Origin: JADHLJ01 sp038116915
GTDB taxonomy: Bacteria > Pseudomonadota > Alphaproteobacteria > Thalassobaculales > Thalassobaculaceae
Assembly: GCA_038116915.1 (NCBI GenBank)
Contig: JAYOEU010000003.1
Span: 15,379-79,378 of the forward strand
Direction of reading: 5' to 3'
DNA: 64,000 nt
The translations under genes and the position numbers were made by a program. This document shows, piece after piece, positions 9,708-18,676 of this stretch (position 1 is its first letter; every line of letters starts with the position of its first letter). Below the pieces are notes generated by a model. The model saw only the letters and a program-made list of their open reading frames with translations. It did not search any database and was not told the DNA's origin.

Positions 9708-9850
9708 ATCGCACGGATACTCGCGCGCGGGGGGCGGGTGCAAGAGCTAAACCAATATGCCGGAAAATTTGCCCGCCGCGGCGCATGGGGTGAGTGTGTT
9801 TCGCGGAGCCCAAGGTTGCGTGCCGGAGGCGGCGGGGCCATATTCCAGGG

Positions 9851-10078
9851 ATGAACGACAAACCGCGCGCCTTCAGCCAGACCAGCATTCGTGATGCCTC
9901 GGCCCGCCCGTCGGGTTCCGCGCCGGTCCGGCCGGAAAGCACGCCGGTTGCCGTTGACGCCAAACTTGATCCGCGCGCGGCGGCCGCGAACCTTCCCAAG
10001 GAACTGGGCGGTCCCAAGGGTCCGGAGCCGACCCGCTTCGGCGATTGGGAACATAACGGGCGTTGCGTCGATTTCTGA
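9851..10078 (+). CDS. DUF1674 protein, SDHAF4-like succinate dehydrogenase assembly factor
   Basis: A 75-residue protein whose C-terminus (KELGGPKGPEPTRFGDWE, then NGRCVDF) is the hallmark of DUF1674, the family of mitochondrial SDHAF4. In mitochondria SDHAF4 binds the flavinylated SDHA subunit before assembly of complex II; a similar role is likely in alphaproteobacteria. The N-terminal half is disordered and Pro/Ser-rich. The ATG at 9851 is chosen because the 19 codons upstream are not conserved-looking. It is divergent from rsmB and convergent with tctA after 18 bp. Confidence 0.88.
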   Translation: MNDKPRAFSQTSIRDASARPSGSAPVRPESTPVAVDAKLDPRAAAANLPKELGGPKGPEPTRFGDWEHNGRCVDF

Positions 10079-10096
10079 CCGGCGCCGTGACCGCCC

Positions 10097-11611
10097 TCAG
10101 GCGCGGATCTTCCGGTAGATCAGCTTCACCAGCGGCAGCAGCAGCAGAATGATCGCGAGGATCGTGATCGGCCCGGCGATGGGCCGGGTCAGGAAGATGC
10201 TGAAATCGCCATCCGAGAGCAGCAGGGATTGGCGCAGCTTCGGCTCGGCGATGGGCCCGAGGACGATGGCAAGCACCGCCGGCGCCAGGGGATAGTCGAG
10301 AATGCGCAGGAAATAGGCCCCCAGCCCGAACATCACCATGACCCAGACGTCGAAATTGTTCTGATAGGCCGCGAAGGTGCCGACGATCGACAGCACGAAG
10401 ATCAACGGCGCCAGGATGGTGAACGGCATCCGCAGCATCCACAGGAACATCGGAATACAGGCCAGATTGACCGCCAGCGCGATCACGTTCGACACATAGA
10501 ACGAGCCGATCAGGGGCCAGACGAAATCCGGCTGGTTGCTGAACAGCAACGGACCGGGCTGCAGACCCCAGATCACCATGCCGGCAAGCAGGACGGCGGT
10601 CGTCGGCGAGCCGGGAATGCCCAGCGTCATCATCGGCAGCATGGCGCCGGTGGAGGCTGAATTGTTCGCTGCTTCCGGCGCGGCGATGCCGTCGACCTCA
10701 CCCTTTCCGAACCGCTCGGGATTGCGCGAGATCATCTTGGTGACCCCGTAGGCCATCAGCGATCCCGGCGTCGCTCCCGCCGCCGGCAGGATGCCGACGA
10801 AGAAGCCGAGCGCCGAGCCGACGGTGGTGCCTTTCCAGGCCTGGGGGAATTCGCGGATCTCCCGGATGAGCGTCGAAATCTTGATCTTCGCCTCGGTCAT
10901 CGTGATGTTTTCCTGGGCGGAATTGATCGTCCAGATCATCTCGCCGATGCCGTAGACGCCGATCGCCAGAACCAGGAACTGGATGCCGTGGGAAAACTCG
11001 GTGATGTCGAAGAAGATCAGTCGCGGCTCGCCGGAGACGATATCGAAGCCGACCGTCGCCAGGACCAGGCCGAAGGCGATGGAGAAGATGGTCTTGGGAA
11101 TGTCGTCGCCGCTGAGGCCGACAAAGGTCGCGAAGGCCAGCAGCATCAGCGCGAAGATCTCGGGATTGCCGAAATCAAGCGCGATGGTCGCCAGCGCCGG
11201 CGCGAAGCCCGTGAACAGCAGATTGGCCACGGTGCCGCCCACGAATGACGCAAGCGCGGCGGTGATGAGCGCCTTTTCGGCCTTGCCGGAAAGCGCCAGC
11301 GGCCGCCCGTCGAAGGTTGTCGCGACGGCGGTCGAGGCGCCGGGAATGCCAAGGGTGATCGAACTGATCGCGCCGCCGTACATCGCGCCGTAGTAGATCG
11401 CCGCCAGGAAGATCATCGGCGAGGTCGCGGTGCCCGTCATGTCCTGAATGACGAAGGTGAACGGCAGCAGGATCGCGACCCCGTTGACCGACCCGAGGCC
11501 GGGCATCGCGCCGACGAAGAGGCCGACCAGCACGCCGAGAAACGCCAGGCCGAGATTGATGGGGTACAGCGCCTGGATGACGCCGTAGCCGAGGGACGCC
11601 AGAATCTCCAT
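10097..11611 (-). CDS. tctA: Tripartite tricarboxylate transporter, large permease TctA
   Basis: A 504-residue polytopic inner-membrane protein with about twelve hydrophobic segments. Family features include MPGLGSVNGVAILLPFTF near the N-terminus, YGGAISSITLGIPGAS and the repeated MLPMMTLGIPGSPTTAVLL. In TTT systems TctA is the main transport subunit and takes up carboxylates with a periplasmic binding protein (TctC) and a small subunit (TctB). All three are encoded here in the order tctC-tctB-tctA on the minus strand. The transported compound (citrate, terephthalate, other dicarboxylates) cannot be told. Confidence 0.95.
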   Translation of the reverse strand: MEILASLGYGVIQALYPINLGLAFLGVLVGLFVGAMPGLGSVNGVAILLPFTFVIQDMTGTATSPMIFLAAIYYGAMYGGAISSITLGIPGASTAVATTFDGRPLALSGKAEKALITAALASFVGGTVANLLFTGFAPALATIALDFGNPEIFALMLLAFATFVGLSGDDIPKTIFSIAFGLVLATVGFDIVSGEPRLIFFDITEFSHGIQFLVLAIGVYGIGEMIWTINSAQENITMTEAKIKISTLIREIREFPQAWKGTTVGSALGFFVGILPAAGATPGSLMAYGVTKMISRNPERFGKGEVDGIAAPEAANNSASTGAMLPMMTLGIPGSPTTAVLLAGMVIWGLQPGPLLFSNQPDFVWPLIGSFYVSNVIALAVNLACIPMFLWMLRMPFTILAPLIFVLSIVGTFAAYQNNFDVWVMVMFGLGAYFLRILDYPLAPAVLAIVLGPIAEPKLRQSLLLSDGDFSIFLTRPIAGPITILAIILLLLPLVKLIYRKIRA

Positions 11612-11690
11612 GTCAGGCCGGCTCCCTATGGGTGCGGGATCTCGACAGGCGCGGAAACATCGGGGTTAGGGAGTGCAATGCAATCACCAC

Positions 11691-12221
11691 TCAGAGGAAG
11701 ATGGCATAGAGCGGAAGGAACAGGGGCTCGAGATAGCCCTTGGGAAGCACGATCCGCATGGCGACATCGAAAAAGAAGAAGCTGAACACCGGCACGCCGA
11801 CCGCGATCGCCGTCGTGCGCCCGATGGAATGGCGGCCGAGGAAGCGCAGATAGTAGATCAGGAACAGGAACATCGCGCCGTAATAGCCAAGCACATGGGT
11901 CAGCCCCATGAACACGAGCAGGCTGCCGCCGACCTGAAAGAGCATGTGTTTCGCGTGCGGGGTCAGGAACGGCTCATCCGAGCGGGACGGCGGTGTTTTC
12001 CGCCGCCACCAATTCACCCCGGTCCACACGCAACTGATCAGCATCACCAGGGAGAGCCAGAACGGCCAGAACCCGCTGCCGGGTCCTTCGCCCTCGACAA
12101 AGCCGATATTGGCGAAGCGCACAGCATCCGGATCCCAACTCGGTCCTTCGCCACTCTCCCACATGAGATAGATCGAAAGGAGCCCCAGCAATATGGCCGT
12201 GACGATCTCAGCCCGACGCAT
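11691..12221 (-). CDS. tctB: Tripartite tricarboxylate transporter, small permease TctB
   Basis: A 176-residue protein with four hydrophobic helices, the size and layout of TctB, the poorly conserved small membrane subunit of TTT transporters. The first helix follows the start (RRAEIVTAILLGLLSIYLMW); a charged loop separates helices two and three. It sits between tctC (41 bp upstream) and tctA (79 bp downstream), which makes the assignment firm despite weak sequence conservation in the family. Confidence 0.9.
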   Translation of the reverse strand: MRRAEIVTAILLGLLSIYLMWESGEGPSWDPDAVRFANIGFVEGEGPGSGFWPFWLSLVMLISCVWTGVNWWRRKTPPSRSDEPFLTPHAKHMLFQVGGSLLVFMGLTHVLGYYGAMFLFLIYYLRFLGRHSIGRTTAIAVGVPVFSFFFFDVAMRIVLPKGYLEPLFLPLYAIFL

Positions 12222-12262
12222 GATCGGGGACTCCCTTCGTACCGCTAGTCACCTGTGAGTGC

Positions 12263-13246
12263 CTATTTGATGGCGCCCGAGGCCTTCAGGATCTTCTCGT
12301 GACGGTCGCGTTGGACCTTCCAGTAGTCCCGGAGCCCATCGCCGGCGAGGAAATCACCCATCAGTGATTGCTTGGCCTTGTACTTCTGCCAGGTCTCCGA
12401 CTTGAAGACCTTGTCGAACAGCGCCGTGTAATAGGCAAGCGCATCGGCGGACATGCCCGGCGCGCCGACCACGGCCCGCTGCATGAAGTACGCGAAGTCG
12501 CCGCCTTTTTCCTTCAGGGTCGGAACATCCGGGAACATCGGCAGCCGTTCGTCCGTGAAGGCAACCAAGGGGACGACCTGACCCGCCTGGTAGAAGCCGA
12601 GCGCTTCGGACGGATTGTTGACGGTCGAGTTGATCTGCTTGCCGGCAAGGTCCTTGGCCACCGCGCCGCCGCCCTTATAGGGAATATACTTGATGCTGAG
12701 ACTATAGGCGTTGTTCAGATGGTCGGTGATGATGTTGTCCTCGGAATTCTTTCCGGTTCCGCCCATCACCCAACCGCTGCCGGCTTTCTTGGCCGCTTCC
12801 AGGAACTGCTCGAAGCTGGTGATGCCGCTGTCCTTATGGACCCAAAGCAGAAAGGTGTCCTCCGCCATCCGGCCGACCGGAGCGAATTTCATGATGTCGA
12901 CCTTGAGGCCGGGCTGACGCAAAGGCGTGGTGAAAAACGAGTTGAGGGTCACCATGATCGTGTGGTCCGGGTCACCGGCGCCGTTCAGGTGCACCAAGGC
13001 CTCGGCGCCGGTTCCGCCGGGTTTGTTGTTCGGGACCAGCGGGCGGGCCGAAAGATTTTCCTTTTCCACAATCGACTGCATGAGACGCGCCATCTTGTCG
13101 GCGCCTCCGCCCTTGCCCGCCATGATAACGAAATCGACAGGTTTGGTCGGCTCGAAAGCCTGGGCCGGAACCGTCATCGCCGCCATGGCCGTGGCGGCGG
13201 CAAGGCCAATCAACGCATGTCTTCCCAAATTCATAACGGACATCAT
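12263..13246 (-). CDS. tctC: TctC/Bug-family periplasmic substrate-binding protein
   Basis: A 327-residue secreted binding protein. It has a signal peptide (hydrophobic ALIGLAAATAMAAM, cleavage after PAQA), then the Bug-family start FEPTKPVDFVIMAGKGGGADKMARLM, in which the glycine loop binds a substrate carboxylate through water bridges. It should capture the carboxylate for TctAB. The ATG at 13246 has a good ribosome site (AGGGAG about 6 bases upstream). It is the first gene of the tctCBA operon, with a 303-bp leader region that also holds the fhs terminator. Confidence 0.93.
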   Translation of the reverse strand: MMSVMNLGRHALIGLAAATAMAAMTVPAQAFEPTKPVDFVIMAGKGGGADKMARLMQSIVEKENLSARPLVPNNKPGGTGAEALVHLNGAGDPDHTIMVTLNSFFTTPLRQPGLKVDIMKFAPVGRMAEDTFLLWVHKDSGITSFEQFLEAAKKAGSGWVMGGTGKNSEDNIITDHLNNAYSLSIKYIPYKGGGAVAKDLAGKQINSTVNNPSEALGFYQAGQVVPLVAFTDERLPMFPDVPTLKEKGGDFAYFMQRAVVGAPGMSADALAYYTALFDKVFKSETWQKYKAKQSLMGDFLAGDGLRDYWKVQRDRHEKILKASGAIK

Positions 13247-13549
13247 CTGTCTCCCTTGAGAATTTTTTTATCGTTTCGGGCGAGCATGTGACTCGTGAAC
13301 TGAATTGGACGTCGGTCTTGGCTCCCCCATGAACTTTTATGCCGGTCCGGAAGGTGCATGATATTCAGCGCGGGACCGCCACATAGGCATCATCACAGCA
13401 TCACAAGTTTAGCACCAAGAATCGTCATGGCGATATTCTTGATCATGGATCTCGGGCCCGGGAGCCGGTTCATTTTCCGGATGGCGAAAAAAAGAGGCGG
13501 GATTTGCTCCCGCCTCCTGAAATTGAACTGATGTTGGTGCTCTTGATTT
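13247..13549. promoter_or_regulatory. Intergenic region between tctC and fhs (leader of tctCBA)
   Basis: A 303-bp stretch without a credible ORF between the tctC start and the fhs stop, both genes on the minus strand. Its fhs-proximal end holds a strong terminator (13487-13516). The rest must contain the tctCBA promoter and any operator, because transcription from fhs should stop at the hairpin. I see a ribosome site just before tctC but no convincing -35/-10 pair or long inverted repeat. Confidence 0.5.
13487..13516 (-). terminator. Rho-independent terminator of fhs
   Basis: On the minus strand a perfect 9-bp stem GAGGCGGGA / TCCCGCCTC (13494-13502 with 13508-13516) with a 5-base loop is followed by seven consecutive T. 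It begins 33 bases after the fhs stop and is the clearest intrinsic terminator in the window. Confidence 0.9.
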
Positions 13550-15223
13550 CTAGAACAGGCCTTCGATCTTGCCGTCCTGGTTCAGCATGATCTTCGTCGC
13601 CGCCGGGACCCGAGGCAAACCGGGCATGGTCATGATTTCGCCGGCGATGGCAACGACGAACTCGGCGCCGTTCGACAACCGCACCTCGCGGATCGAAAGC
13701 TCGTGCCCGGTGGGCGCGCCCTTGGCGTTCGGATCGGTCGAGAAGCTGTACTGGGTCTTCGCGATACAGATCGGAAGATGGCCGAGGCCCATGTCCTCCC
13801 AGGTCTTCAGCTGATTCTTGACGTTGGCGGGGGCCACCGCGTCATCCGCGTGATAGATGGTCTTGGCGATGGTCCGCACCTTCTCGAACAGGGGCATCTC
13901 GTCCGGATAGAGGGGCTTGAAATCCGCCTTGCCGCTGTCGGCCAGTTCCTTGACCTTGCGGGCGAGATCCTCCGCCCCCGCGCCGCCATCGGCCCAATGG
14001 GTGCAGGTGATGGCCTCGACACCATGCGGCGCCAGGGTCGCGCGCACCGCCTCGACTTCGGCATCGGTATCGCCGGAGAACCGGTTCAGCGCCACGACGA
14101 CGGGAACCCCGAATTTCTGGGTATTGGTGACATGGCGCTCGATATTCACCACGCCGCGCCGGACCGCCTCGACATTCTCCTGGCCGAGATCCTCGCGCGC
14201 GACGCCGCCATGCATCTTCAGCGCCCGCACCGTGCCGACGACGACCGCGACAGAGGGCTTGAGACCGGCCTTACGGCATTTGATGTCGAAGAATTTCTCG
14301 GCTCCGAGATCGGCGCCGAAACCGGCTTCGGTCACCACGTAATCCGCGAGCTTCAGGCCGACTTTCGTCGCCATGACGGAGTTGCAGCCGTGGGCGATAT
14401 TGGCGAACGGCCCGCCGTGGATGAAGGCGGGATTGTTCTCCAGGGTCTGCACCAGATTGGGCGCCAGCGCGTCCTTCAGAAGCACCGTCATCGCGCCGTC
14501 GGCCTCGAGTTCCTTTGCGAAGACCGGTTTGCGCTCGCGCGTGTAGCCGACGATGATGTTGCCGAGCCGGCGGCGCATGTCCTCCAGGCTGGTCGACAGG
14601 CAGAAGATCGCCATGATCTCCGAGGCGACGACGATGTCGAAGCCGTCCTCGCGCGGAAAGCCGTTGGCCGGACCGCCGAGCGAGCCGGTGATCGAGCGTA
14701 GCGAGCGGTCGTTCATGTCGAGCGCCCGGCGCCAGCTGATCCGGCGCGAGTCCAGGCCCAGGGCGTTGCCCCAGTAGATATGGTTGTCGATCATCGCCGC
14801 CAGCAGGTTGTTCGCGGCGCCGATGGCGTGAAAATCGCCGGTGAAGTGGAGGTTGATATCCTCCATCGGCACGACCTGGGCATAGCCGCCGCCGGCCGCG
14901 CCGCCCTTGATGCCGAAACAGGGGCCGAGGCTGGGTTCGCGCAGCGCCATGATCGCCTTGTGGCCGAGCCGGTTCAGCGCGTCGCCGAGCCCGACCGAGG
15001 TCGTGGTCTTGCCTTCGCCCGCCGGGGTCGGGTTGATGCCGGTAACCAGGATCAGCTTGCCGTCGGGGCGGTCCTTCAGCGAGTCGACATAGTCCATCGA
15101 CACCTTGGCCTTGAAGTGGCCATAGGGCTCAAGCGAGGTGGCGGGAATCCCGAGGCCGGCGCCGACCTCGAGAATTGGCTTCATCTTCGCTTCGCGCGCG
15201 ATTTCGATATCGGAACCCACCAT
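13550..15223 (-). CDS. fhs: Formate--tetrahydrofolate ligase
   Basis: A 557-residue cytoplasmic enzyme, the usual length, that makes 10-formyl-THF from formate, THF and ATP in one-carbon metabolism. Motifs are the P-loop TPAGEGKTTTSVGLGDAL, then SLGPCFGIKGGAAGGGYAQ and INLHFTGDFHAI. The start is ATG 15223, preceded by GGGGAGGA about 8 bases upstream; the frame also has an ATG at 15280 without such a site. A strong terminator follows. Nearby GNAT and gamma-glutamyltransferase genes have no obvious functional link. Confidence 0.97.
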   Translation of the reverse strand: MVGSDIEIAREAKMKPILEVGAGLGIPATSLEPYGHFKAKVSMDYVDSLKDRPDGKLILVTGINPTPAGEGKTTTSVGLGDALNRLGHKAIMALREPSLGPCFGIKGGAAGGGYAQVVPMEDINLHFTGDFHAIGAANNLLAAMIDNHIYWGNALGLDSRRISWRRALDMNDRSLRSITGSLGGPANGFPREDGFDIVVASEIMAIFCLSTSLEDMRRRLGNIIVGYTRERKPVFAKELEADGAMTVLLKDALAPNLVQTLENNPAFIHGGPFANIAHGCNSVMATKVGLKLADYVVTEAGFGADLGAEKFFDIKCRKAGLKPSVAVVVGTVRALKMHGGVAREDLGQENVEAVRRGVVNIERHVTNTQKFGVPVVVALNRFSGDTDAEVEAVRATLAPHGVEAITCTHWADGGAGAEDLARKVKELADSGKADFKPLYPDEMPLFEKVRTIAKTIYHADDAVAPANVKNQLKTWEDMGLGHLPICIAKTQYSFSTDPNAKGAPTGHELSIREVRLSNGAEFVVAIAGEIMTMPGLPRVPAATKIMLNQDGKIEGLF

Positions 15224-15393
15224 GATCCGGTCCTCCCCAATTTTCCTGTTGCTTGGCCGAACGGCGCGCCCGGCGATCATCGCGTGGACAGTCTCTCGAA
15301 TGTCCTAATCGTATTCTCCCGTTTTCGACGAGGATTCGCCAGCGCCCGTCTTGCGCATCGTGAAAAAAATCAGGCTGCTGCGCCCATCGGCTC

Positions 15394-16125
15394 TCACCAC
15401 AGCGCCTTGGTCAGATCACTCAGGGTTTTTCGCTGTTTTCCGCCCGCATCGAAGTTCCCGGGCGCGAGCCATTCGGCATGGGCGGCGCGCACGCCGGGCC
15501 ATTCCTCGTCGGTGATGGAAAACCAGGCGGTATCCCGGCTGCGGCCCTTGACGATCAGATGGTTGAGGAATTCGCCCTCATAGCGGAATCCGAGGCGCAG
15601 GGCCGCCGAGCGGGAGGGATTGTTGAAGGCGTTGCACTTCCATTCCAGCCGCCGGTAACCGAGCGTATCCATGACATGGTGCATCATCAGCGAGAGCACT
15701 TCGGTGGTCCTCGGTCCGCGCTGCCAGGCCCGGCCGAACCAGATATTGCCGATCTCGGCGACCCCGAACTGCTGACGGATCTCCATGAAACTTCCCATGC
15801 CGCCCAGCTTGCCGGTCGCATTGTCGCGATAGCCGACGAAGACGGCGTCTTTCGACTTCGCAACGGACTCGAGCCAGGGCCGCATGGCTTCCGCATTGGC
15901 GAAGGGACCGTATCCGAGATAATCCCAAATGCGCTCGGGCGCCTCGCCCTCGATCCCGGCCTGATACAGATCGGCCAGATCGCGGTCGGCATCGACGGGA
16001 TCGAAGCCGACCAGGCGTCCCTTGGCGGTGGCGCCGGCGAACCCGCCCCAGGCGGTCTTCGTGACCACGACGTTACCGATCGGGCGGCGGCCGGCGGCGC
16101 TGGCGCGTTCGTTTTGTGATGGCAT
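15394..16125 (-). CDS. GNAT-family N-acetyltransferase (RimJ/RimL-like)
   Basis: A 243-residue acetyltransferase of the RimL-type GNAT branch. The C-terminal half contains the acetyl-CoA fold (IGNIWFGRAWQRGPRTTEVL, then YRRLEWKCNAFNNPSRSAALRLGFRYEG), as in proteins annotated as ribosomal-protein-serine acetyltransferase-like. The ATG at 16125 is preceded by GAGGAGAG and is preferred to the upstream ATG at 16197, which lies inside the gamma-glutamyltransferase. It is 10 bp downstream of that gene, so the two are likely co-transcribed. The substrate is unknown: small molecule or protein N-terminus. Confidence 0.85.
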   Translation of the reverse strand: MPSQNERASAAGRRPIGNVVVTKTAWGGFAGATAKGRLVGFDPVDADRDLADLYQAGIEGEAPERIWDYLGYGPFANAEAMRPWLESVAKSKDAVFVGYRDNATGKLGGMGSFMEIRQQFGVAEIGNIWFGRAWQRGPRTTEVLSLMMHHVMDTLGYRRLEWKCNAFNNPSRSAALRLGFRYEGEFLNHLIVKGRSRDTAWFSITDEEWPGVRAAHAEWLAPGNFDAGGKQRKTLSDLTKALW

Positions 16126-16135
16126 GGTGCTCTCC

Positions 16136-17707
16136 TCAGACTGTCGCGACGCCCGCCACGGGCGAATGAATATGCGCGCCGCCAAGCAGCCCGCCATCGG
16201 CCTCCATCACGATACCGGAGGGCACCGCATAGATCGACGGCGCGGCGGTCGGCGTCCACGGGCGCGATGGCGCGACCGTGTTCAGCGCCGCGGCAACGTC
16301 GTCATCAAGGCGGCCGTCATGGGTGATCCTGTCCACCTGGCTGATATCGATACGGGGTTGCGCCAGCGCCGCTTCCAGGTCCATCGAGAAGTCGTTCGCG
16401 AATGAGGCGAGCTGGAAGACCGCCGGCATGATCCTGCGGCCGCCGGACGCGCCGAAGCCGAACCAGGGCTTGGCGTCCCGGGTCGCGATCATCGGGCACA
16501 TGTTGGACAGCGGGCGCTTGCCGGGCGCGATCGAATTGGCGCGGCCGGGTCGCGGGTCGAACCAGTTGATGCCGTTGTTCATCAGAACGCCGCTGCCGGG
16601 TGCCACGAAGCGGGAGCCGAACCTCGAAAGCAGGGTCGTGGTCATCATCACCATGTTGCCCTCGGAGTCGGCGGCGCTGATATGGGTCGTACAGCTCCGG
16701 TCGCCCATGTCGCCCGCATGGCCCAGGATCTCAAGGCGCCGCTCGTAGGAGGCGATCAGACAGCGGGCATAAGCGGCATAGGTGTCGGCGTCGGGGCCGG
16801 CGCCGGAAAACGCCGGAAGATGCGAAAGCGCGTCGGCGAAGGTCGGCCCGGCGGTGAGCCCGCCCGCGAGATTATAGACGGCGCCGCCGCGCTGAACCGT
16901 CAGCGGATCCACGATGCGCGCCGCGTAGCTGGCAAGGTCGCTCTCGGAAAGGGTGCCGCCGGCGGCTTGTACATCGCCAGCGAGCGACCGCGCGATGGGC
17001 CCTTCGTAAAAGGCTCTGGGTCCGTTGGCGGCGAGCGTGCGGAGCGTGCCGGCCAGATTGCCGAGGGGAAGGTGGCCGGGATCGATATCCGCCGCCATCG
17101 CCGGGACCAGACCGTTCGGAAGCCAGACCGCCTTGGAGCCGCCATAGCGGCCGAGCAACCCCGCCTCGGAGGCGACGTTCAAGGTGGTCCACCACGTGAT
17201 CCGATGGCCGCGCTCCGCCAAACCCAGAGCCGGAGCGATCAGATCGCCCCAGCTTTTGCGCCCGAAGCTTTCGGCCGCCAGGGCATAGCCCGCGACGGAC
17301 CCCGGGATCGCGATCGATTTGGGGCCATGGAAATTCACGTCGCCCGCGACCGCCGGCCATCCGAAGAGATCCGCGCCGGCGGCTCCGGTCAGCGGATAGT
17401 CCGCCGGATTGAGGCCAGCCGGGGCGACCATGCCGAAATCCACCACCCGGACCCGCTTTTCGGCGGCAATGTAGGCGACCATGAAGCCGCCGCCGCCGAG
17501 CCCGCTCATCCAGGGCTCGGTCACCGTCAAGGCCAAAGCGGTCGCGATCGCGCCATCGACGGCATTGCCGCCGGATTCGATCATCGCGGCGCCGACCGTC
17601 GCCGCCTCGATTTCCTGGGAGACGACAACCCCCTTGCCGCCACGCGCGACGGGTTTCGACAGGTTCCAGGTTTCAAAGGGGACGTCGGACAGGGCGGCGG
17701 CGGTCAT
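16136..17707 (-). CDS. Gamma-glutamyltransferase-family Ntn hydrolase
   Basis: A 523-residue member of the gamma-glutamyltranspeptidase family, which autocleaves at a threonine that becomes the N-terminal nucleophile. The cleavage site is visible as CTTHISAADSEGNMV (conserved TTH-S-x-x-D-x-x-G-N). Other family segments are ESGGNAVDGAIATALALTV, GLGGGGFMV and the late PGKRPLSNMCPMI. No clear signal peptide is seen, so it is probably the cytoplasmic, ywrD-like or acylase-like subgroup rather than periplasmic glutathione hydrolase. The start ATG 17707 has AAGGACAAG upstream. It is divergent from the secreted hypothetical at 17771. Confidence 0.88.
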   Translation of the reverse strand: MTAAALSDVPFETWNLSKPVARGGKGVVVSQEIEAATVGAAMIESGGNAVDGAIATALALTVTEPWMSGLGGGGFMVAYIAAEKRVRVVDFGMVAPAGLNPADYPLTGAAGADLFGWPAVAGDVNFHGPKSIAIPGSVAGYALAAESFGRKSWGDLIAPALGLAERGHRITWWTTLNVASEAGLLGRYGGSKAVWLPNGLVPAMAADIDPGHLPLGNLAGTLRTLAANGPRAFYEGPIARSLAGDVQAAGGTLSESDLASYAARIVDPLTVQRGGAVYNLAGGLTAGPTFADALSHLPAFSGAGPDADTYAAYARCLIASYERRLEILGHAGDMGDRSCTTHISAADSEGNMVMMTTTLLSRFGSRFVAPGSGVLMNNGINWFDPRPGRANSIAPGKRPLSNMCPMIATRDAKPWFGFGASGGRRIMPAVFQLASFANDFSMDLEAALAQPRIDISQVDRITHDGRLDDDVAAALNTVAPSRPWTPTAAPSIYAVPSGIVMEADGGLLGGAHIHSPVAGVATV

Positions 17708-17770
17708 GTTCTTGTCCTTTTGATCGATAACGGCTTTTTCCGACGGGCGGGACACCCTATCTTTAACGGC

Positions 17771-18457
17771 ATGAGAGCGGACACCCAGCCCCACCCGGCG
17801 TCAAGGCCGAATTGTCTGTTGCGCATCGGCGTCGTGGCCCTGATTGCGTTGCTGACTGTTGTCGGCGCCGCGCACGCACAAACACAACAAAAAAAGGACG
17901 AGGAAATCCCGAATCGCATCAAGGGGCCGGATGGCGAGGAAATCTCGGACGCGGAATGCAAAAAGCTGAAAGGGGCGACAGCTCCGTTGGAGCGGCTGGC
18001 GCGTATCGAGGGAGCGATGTCGGTGCGCAATCTCGAGATGACCTATTTCAGCAAGCCGCTCTATGCACTCACGGCCAAGGATTTTGCGTTGTTGCGGATT
18101 TTGAAGCCGTTTTGCGATGGATCGCCCTCAGAGCTCGACAAACTCGTCTTTGACCAGGTCGAGAAAAAGGTCGAAGAGGCCCGGAATACCCGTGACAACA
18201 CGATCAATTGGATCAACGACTCCACCAAGAAACTGGACGCCATGCCGCCGAGCCCCGAGGCGATCCGTGAGGTTCACAATCTCTGGACCGAGATGGAGAA
18301 CCGCCGTTTGGAAATGCTGGCGGCGGACCAACGCTATTTCGCCGATTATCTGACCGAGCGGCGCAACGAGCTCTATGCGGGCAAACAGGCGCAGCCGAGA
18401 GTGCTGATTTCACCCTTCGATCCCGGACCGACGATCCCACCGGACGCGAAGGAATAG
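17771..18457 (+). CDS. Secreted coiled-coil hypothetical protein
   Basis: A 228-residue protein that I do not recognise. A polar N-region of about 17 residues is followed by a hydrophobic stretch (LLRIGVVALIALLTVVGAAHA) and a signal-peptidase-like site after AHA, then a Lys/Glu-rich segment. The middle and C-terminal parts are charged and helical, with probable coiled coil around KKVEEARNTRDNTINWIND. Two cysteines (ECKKLKG, PFCDG) could form a disulfide. The long frame extending upstream to 16682 is an antisense shadow of the gamma-glutamyltransferase; ATG 17771 is the first start outside that gene. It is a monocistronic plus-strand gene. Confidence 0.72.
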   Translation: MRADTQPHPASRPNCLLRIGVVALIALLTVVGAAHAQTQQKKDEEIPNRIKGPDGEEISDAECKKLKGATAPLERLARIEGAMSVRNLEMTYFSKPLYALTAKDFALLRILKPFCDGSPSELDKLVFDQVEKKVEEARNTRDNTINWINDSTKKLDAMPPSPEAIREVHNLWTEMENRRLEMLAADQRYFADYLTERRNELYAGKQAQPRVLISPFDPGPTIPPDAKE

Positions 18458-18473
18458 CGGCCCGATCCTCGGA

Positions 18474-18522
18474 TATCCGACGCTTTGCGTTGACGCGCCG
18501 GCATTTCCGGCGTATCCGACGC
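18474..18522. repeat. 10-bp direct repeat flanking a short hairpin
   Basis: TATCCGACGC occurs at 18474-18483 and again at 18513-18522. Between them lies a 6-bp inverted repeat CGCCGG/CCGGCG (18496-18501 with 18507-18512, 5-base loop). The structure starts 17 bp after the preceding gene's stop, so it may work as a terminator without a T-run or as a regulator site. Confidence 0.4.
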
Positions 18523-18596
18523 CCATGTTCGATCCGGCACATCTTTGCTCGCGGCGCATGCGATCGCGTGGCGCCACCGCCGAGGCCCGGTAGCGC

Positions 18597-18610
18597 CCTA
18601 ACCGGTTAGG
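18597..18610. promoter_or_regulatory. 14-bp perfect palindrome upstream of the MATE gene
   Basis: CCTAACCGGTTAGG is a perfect palindrome located 66 bp upstream of the MATE exporter start. Position and symmetry suggest an operator for a dimeric repressor (TetR/MarR type regulators commonly control MATE pumps), but no regulator gene is adjacent. Confidence 0.4.
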
Positions 18611-18676
18611 CGTTGCGCCGCCGCGTGTTTGCGGAATTGGATCGACCGGCCGTTCCGGCCAAAAAGAGCAGAGATC

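Noticed and set aside
16682..17770. Upstream extension of the secreted hypothetical at 17771 (591-residue frame)
   Set aside because: These 363 codons are antisense to the gamma-glutamyltransferase; the signal peptide and normal composition begin at 17771.
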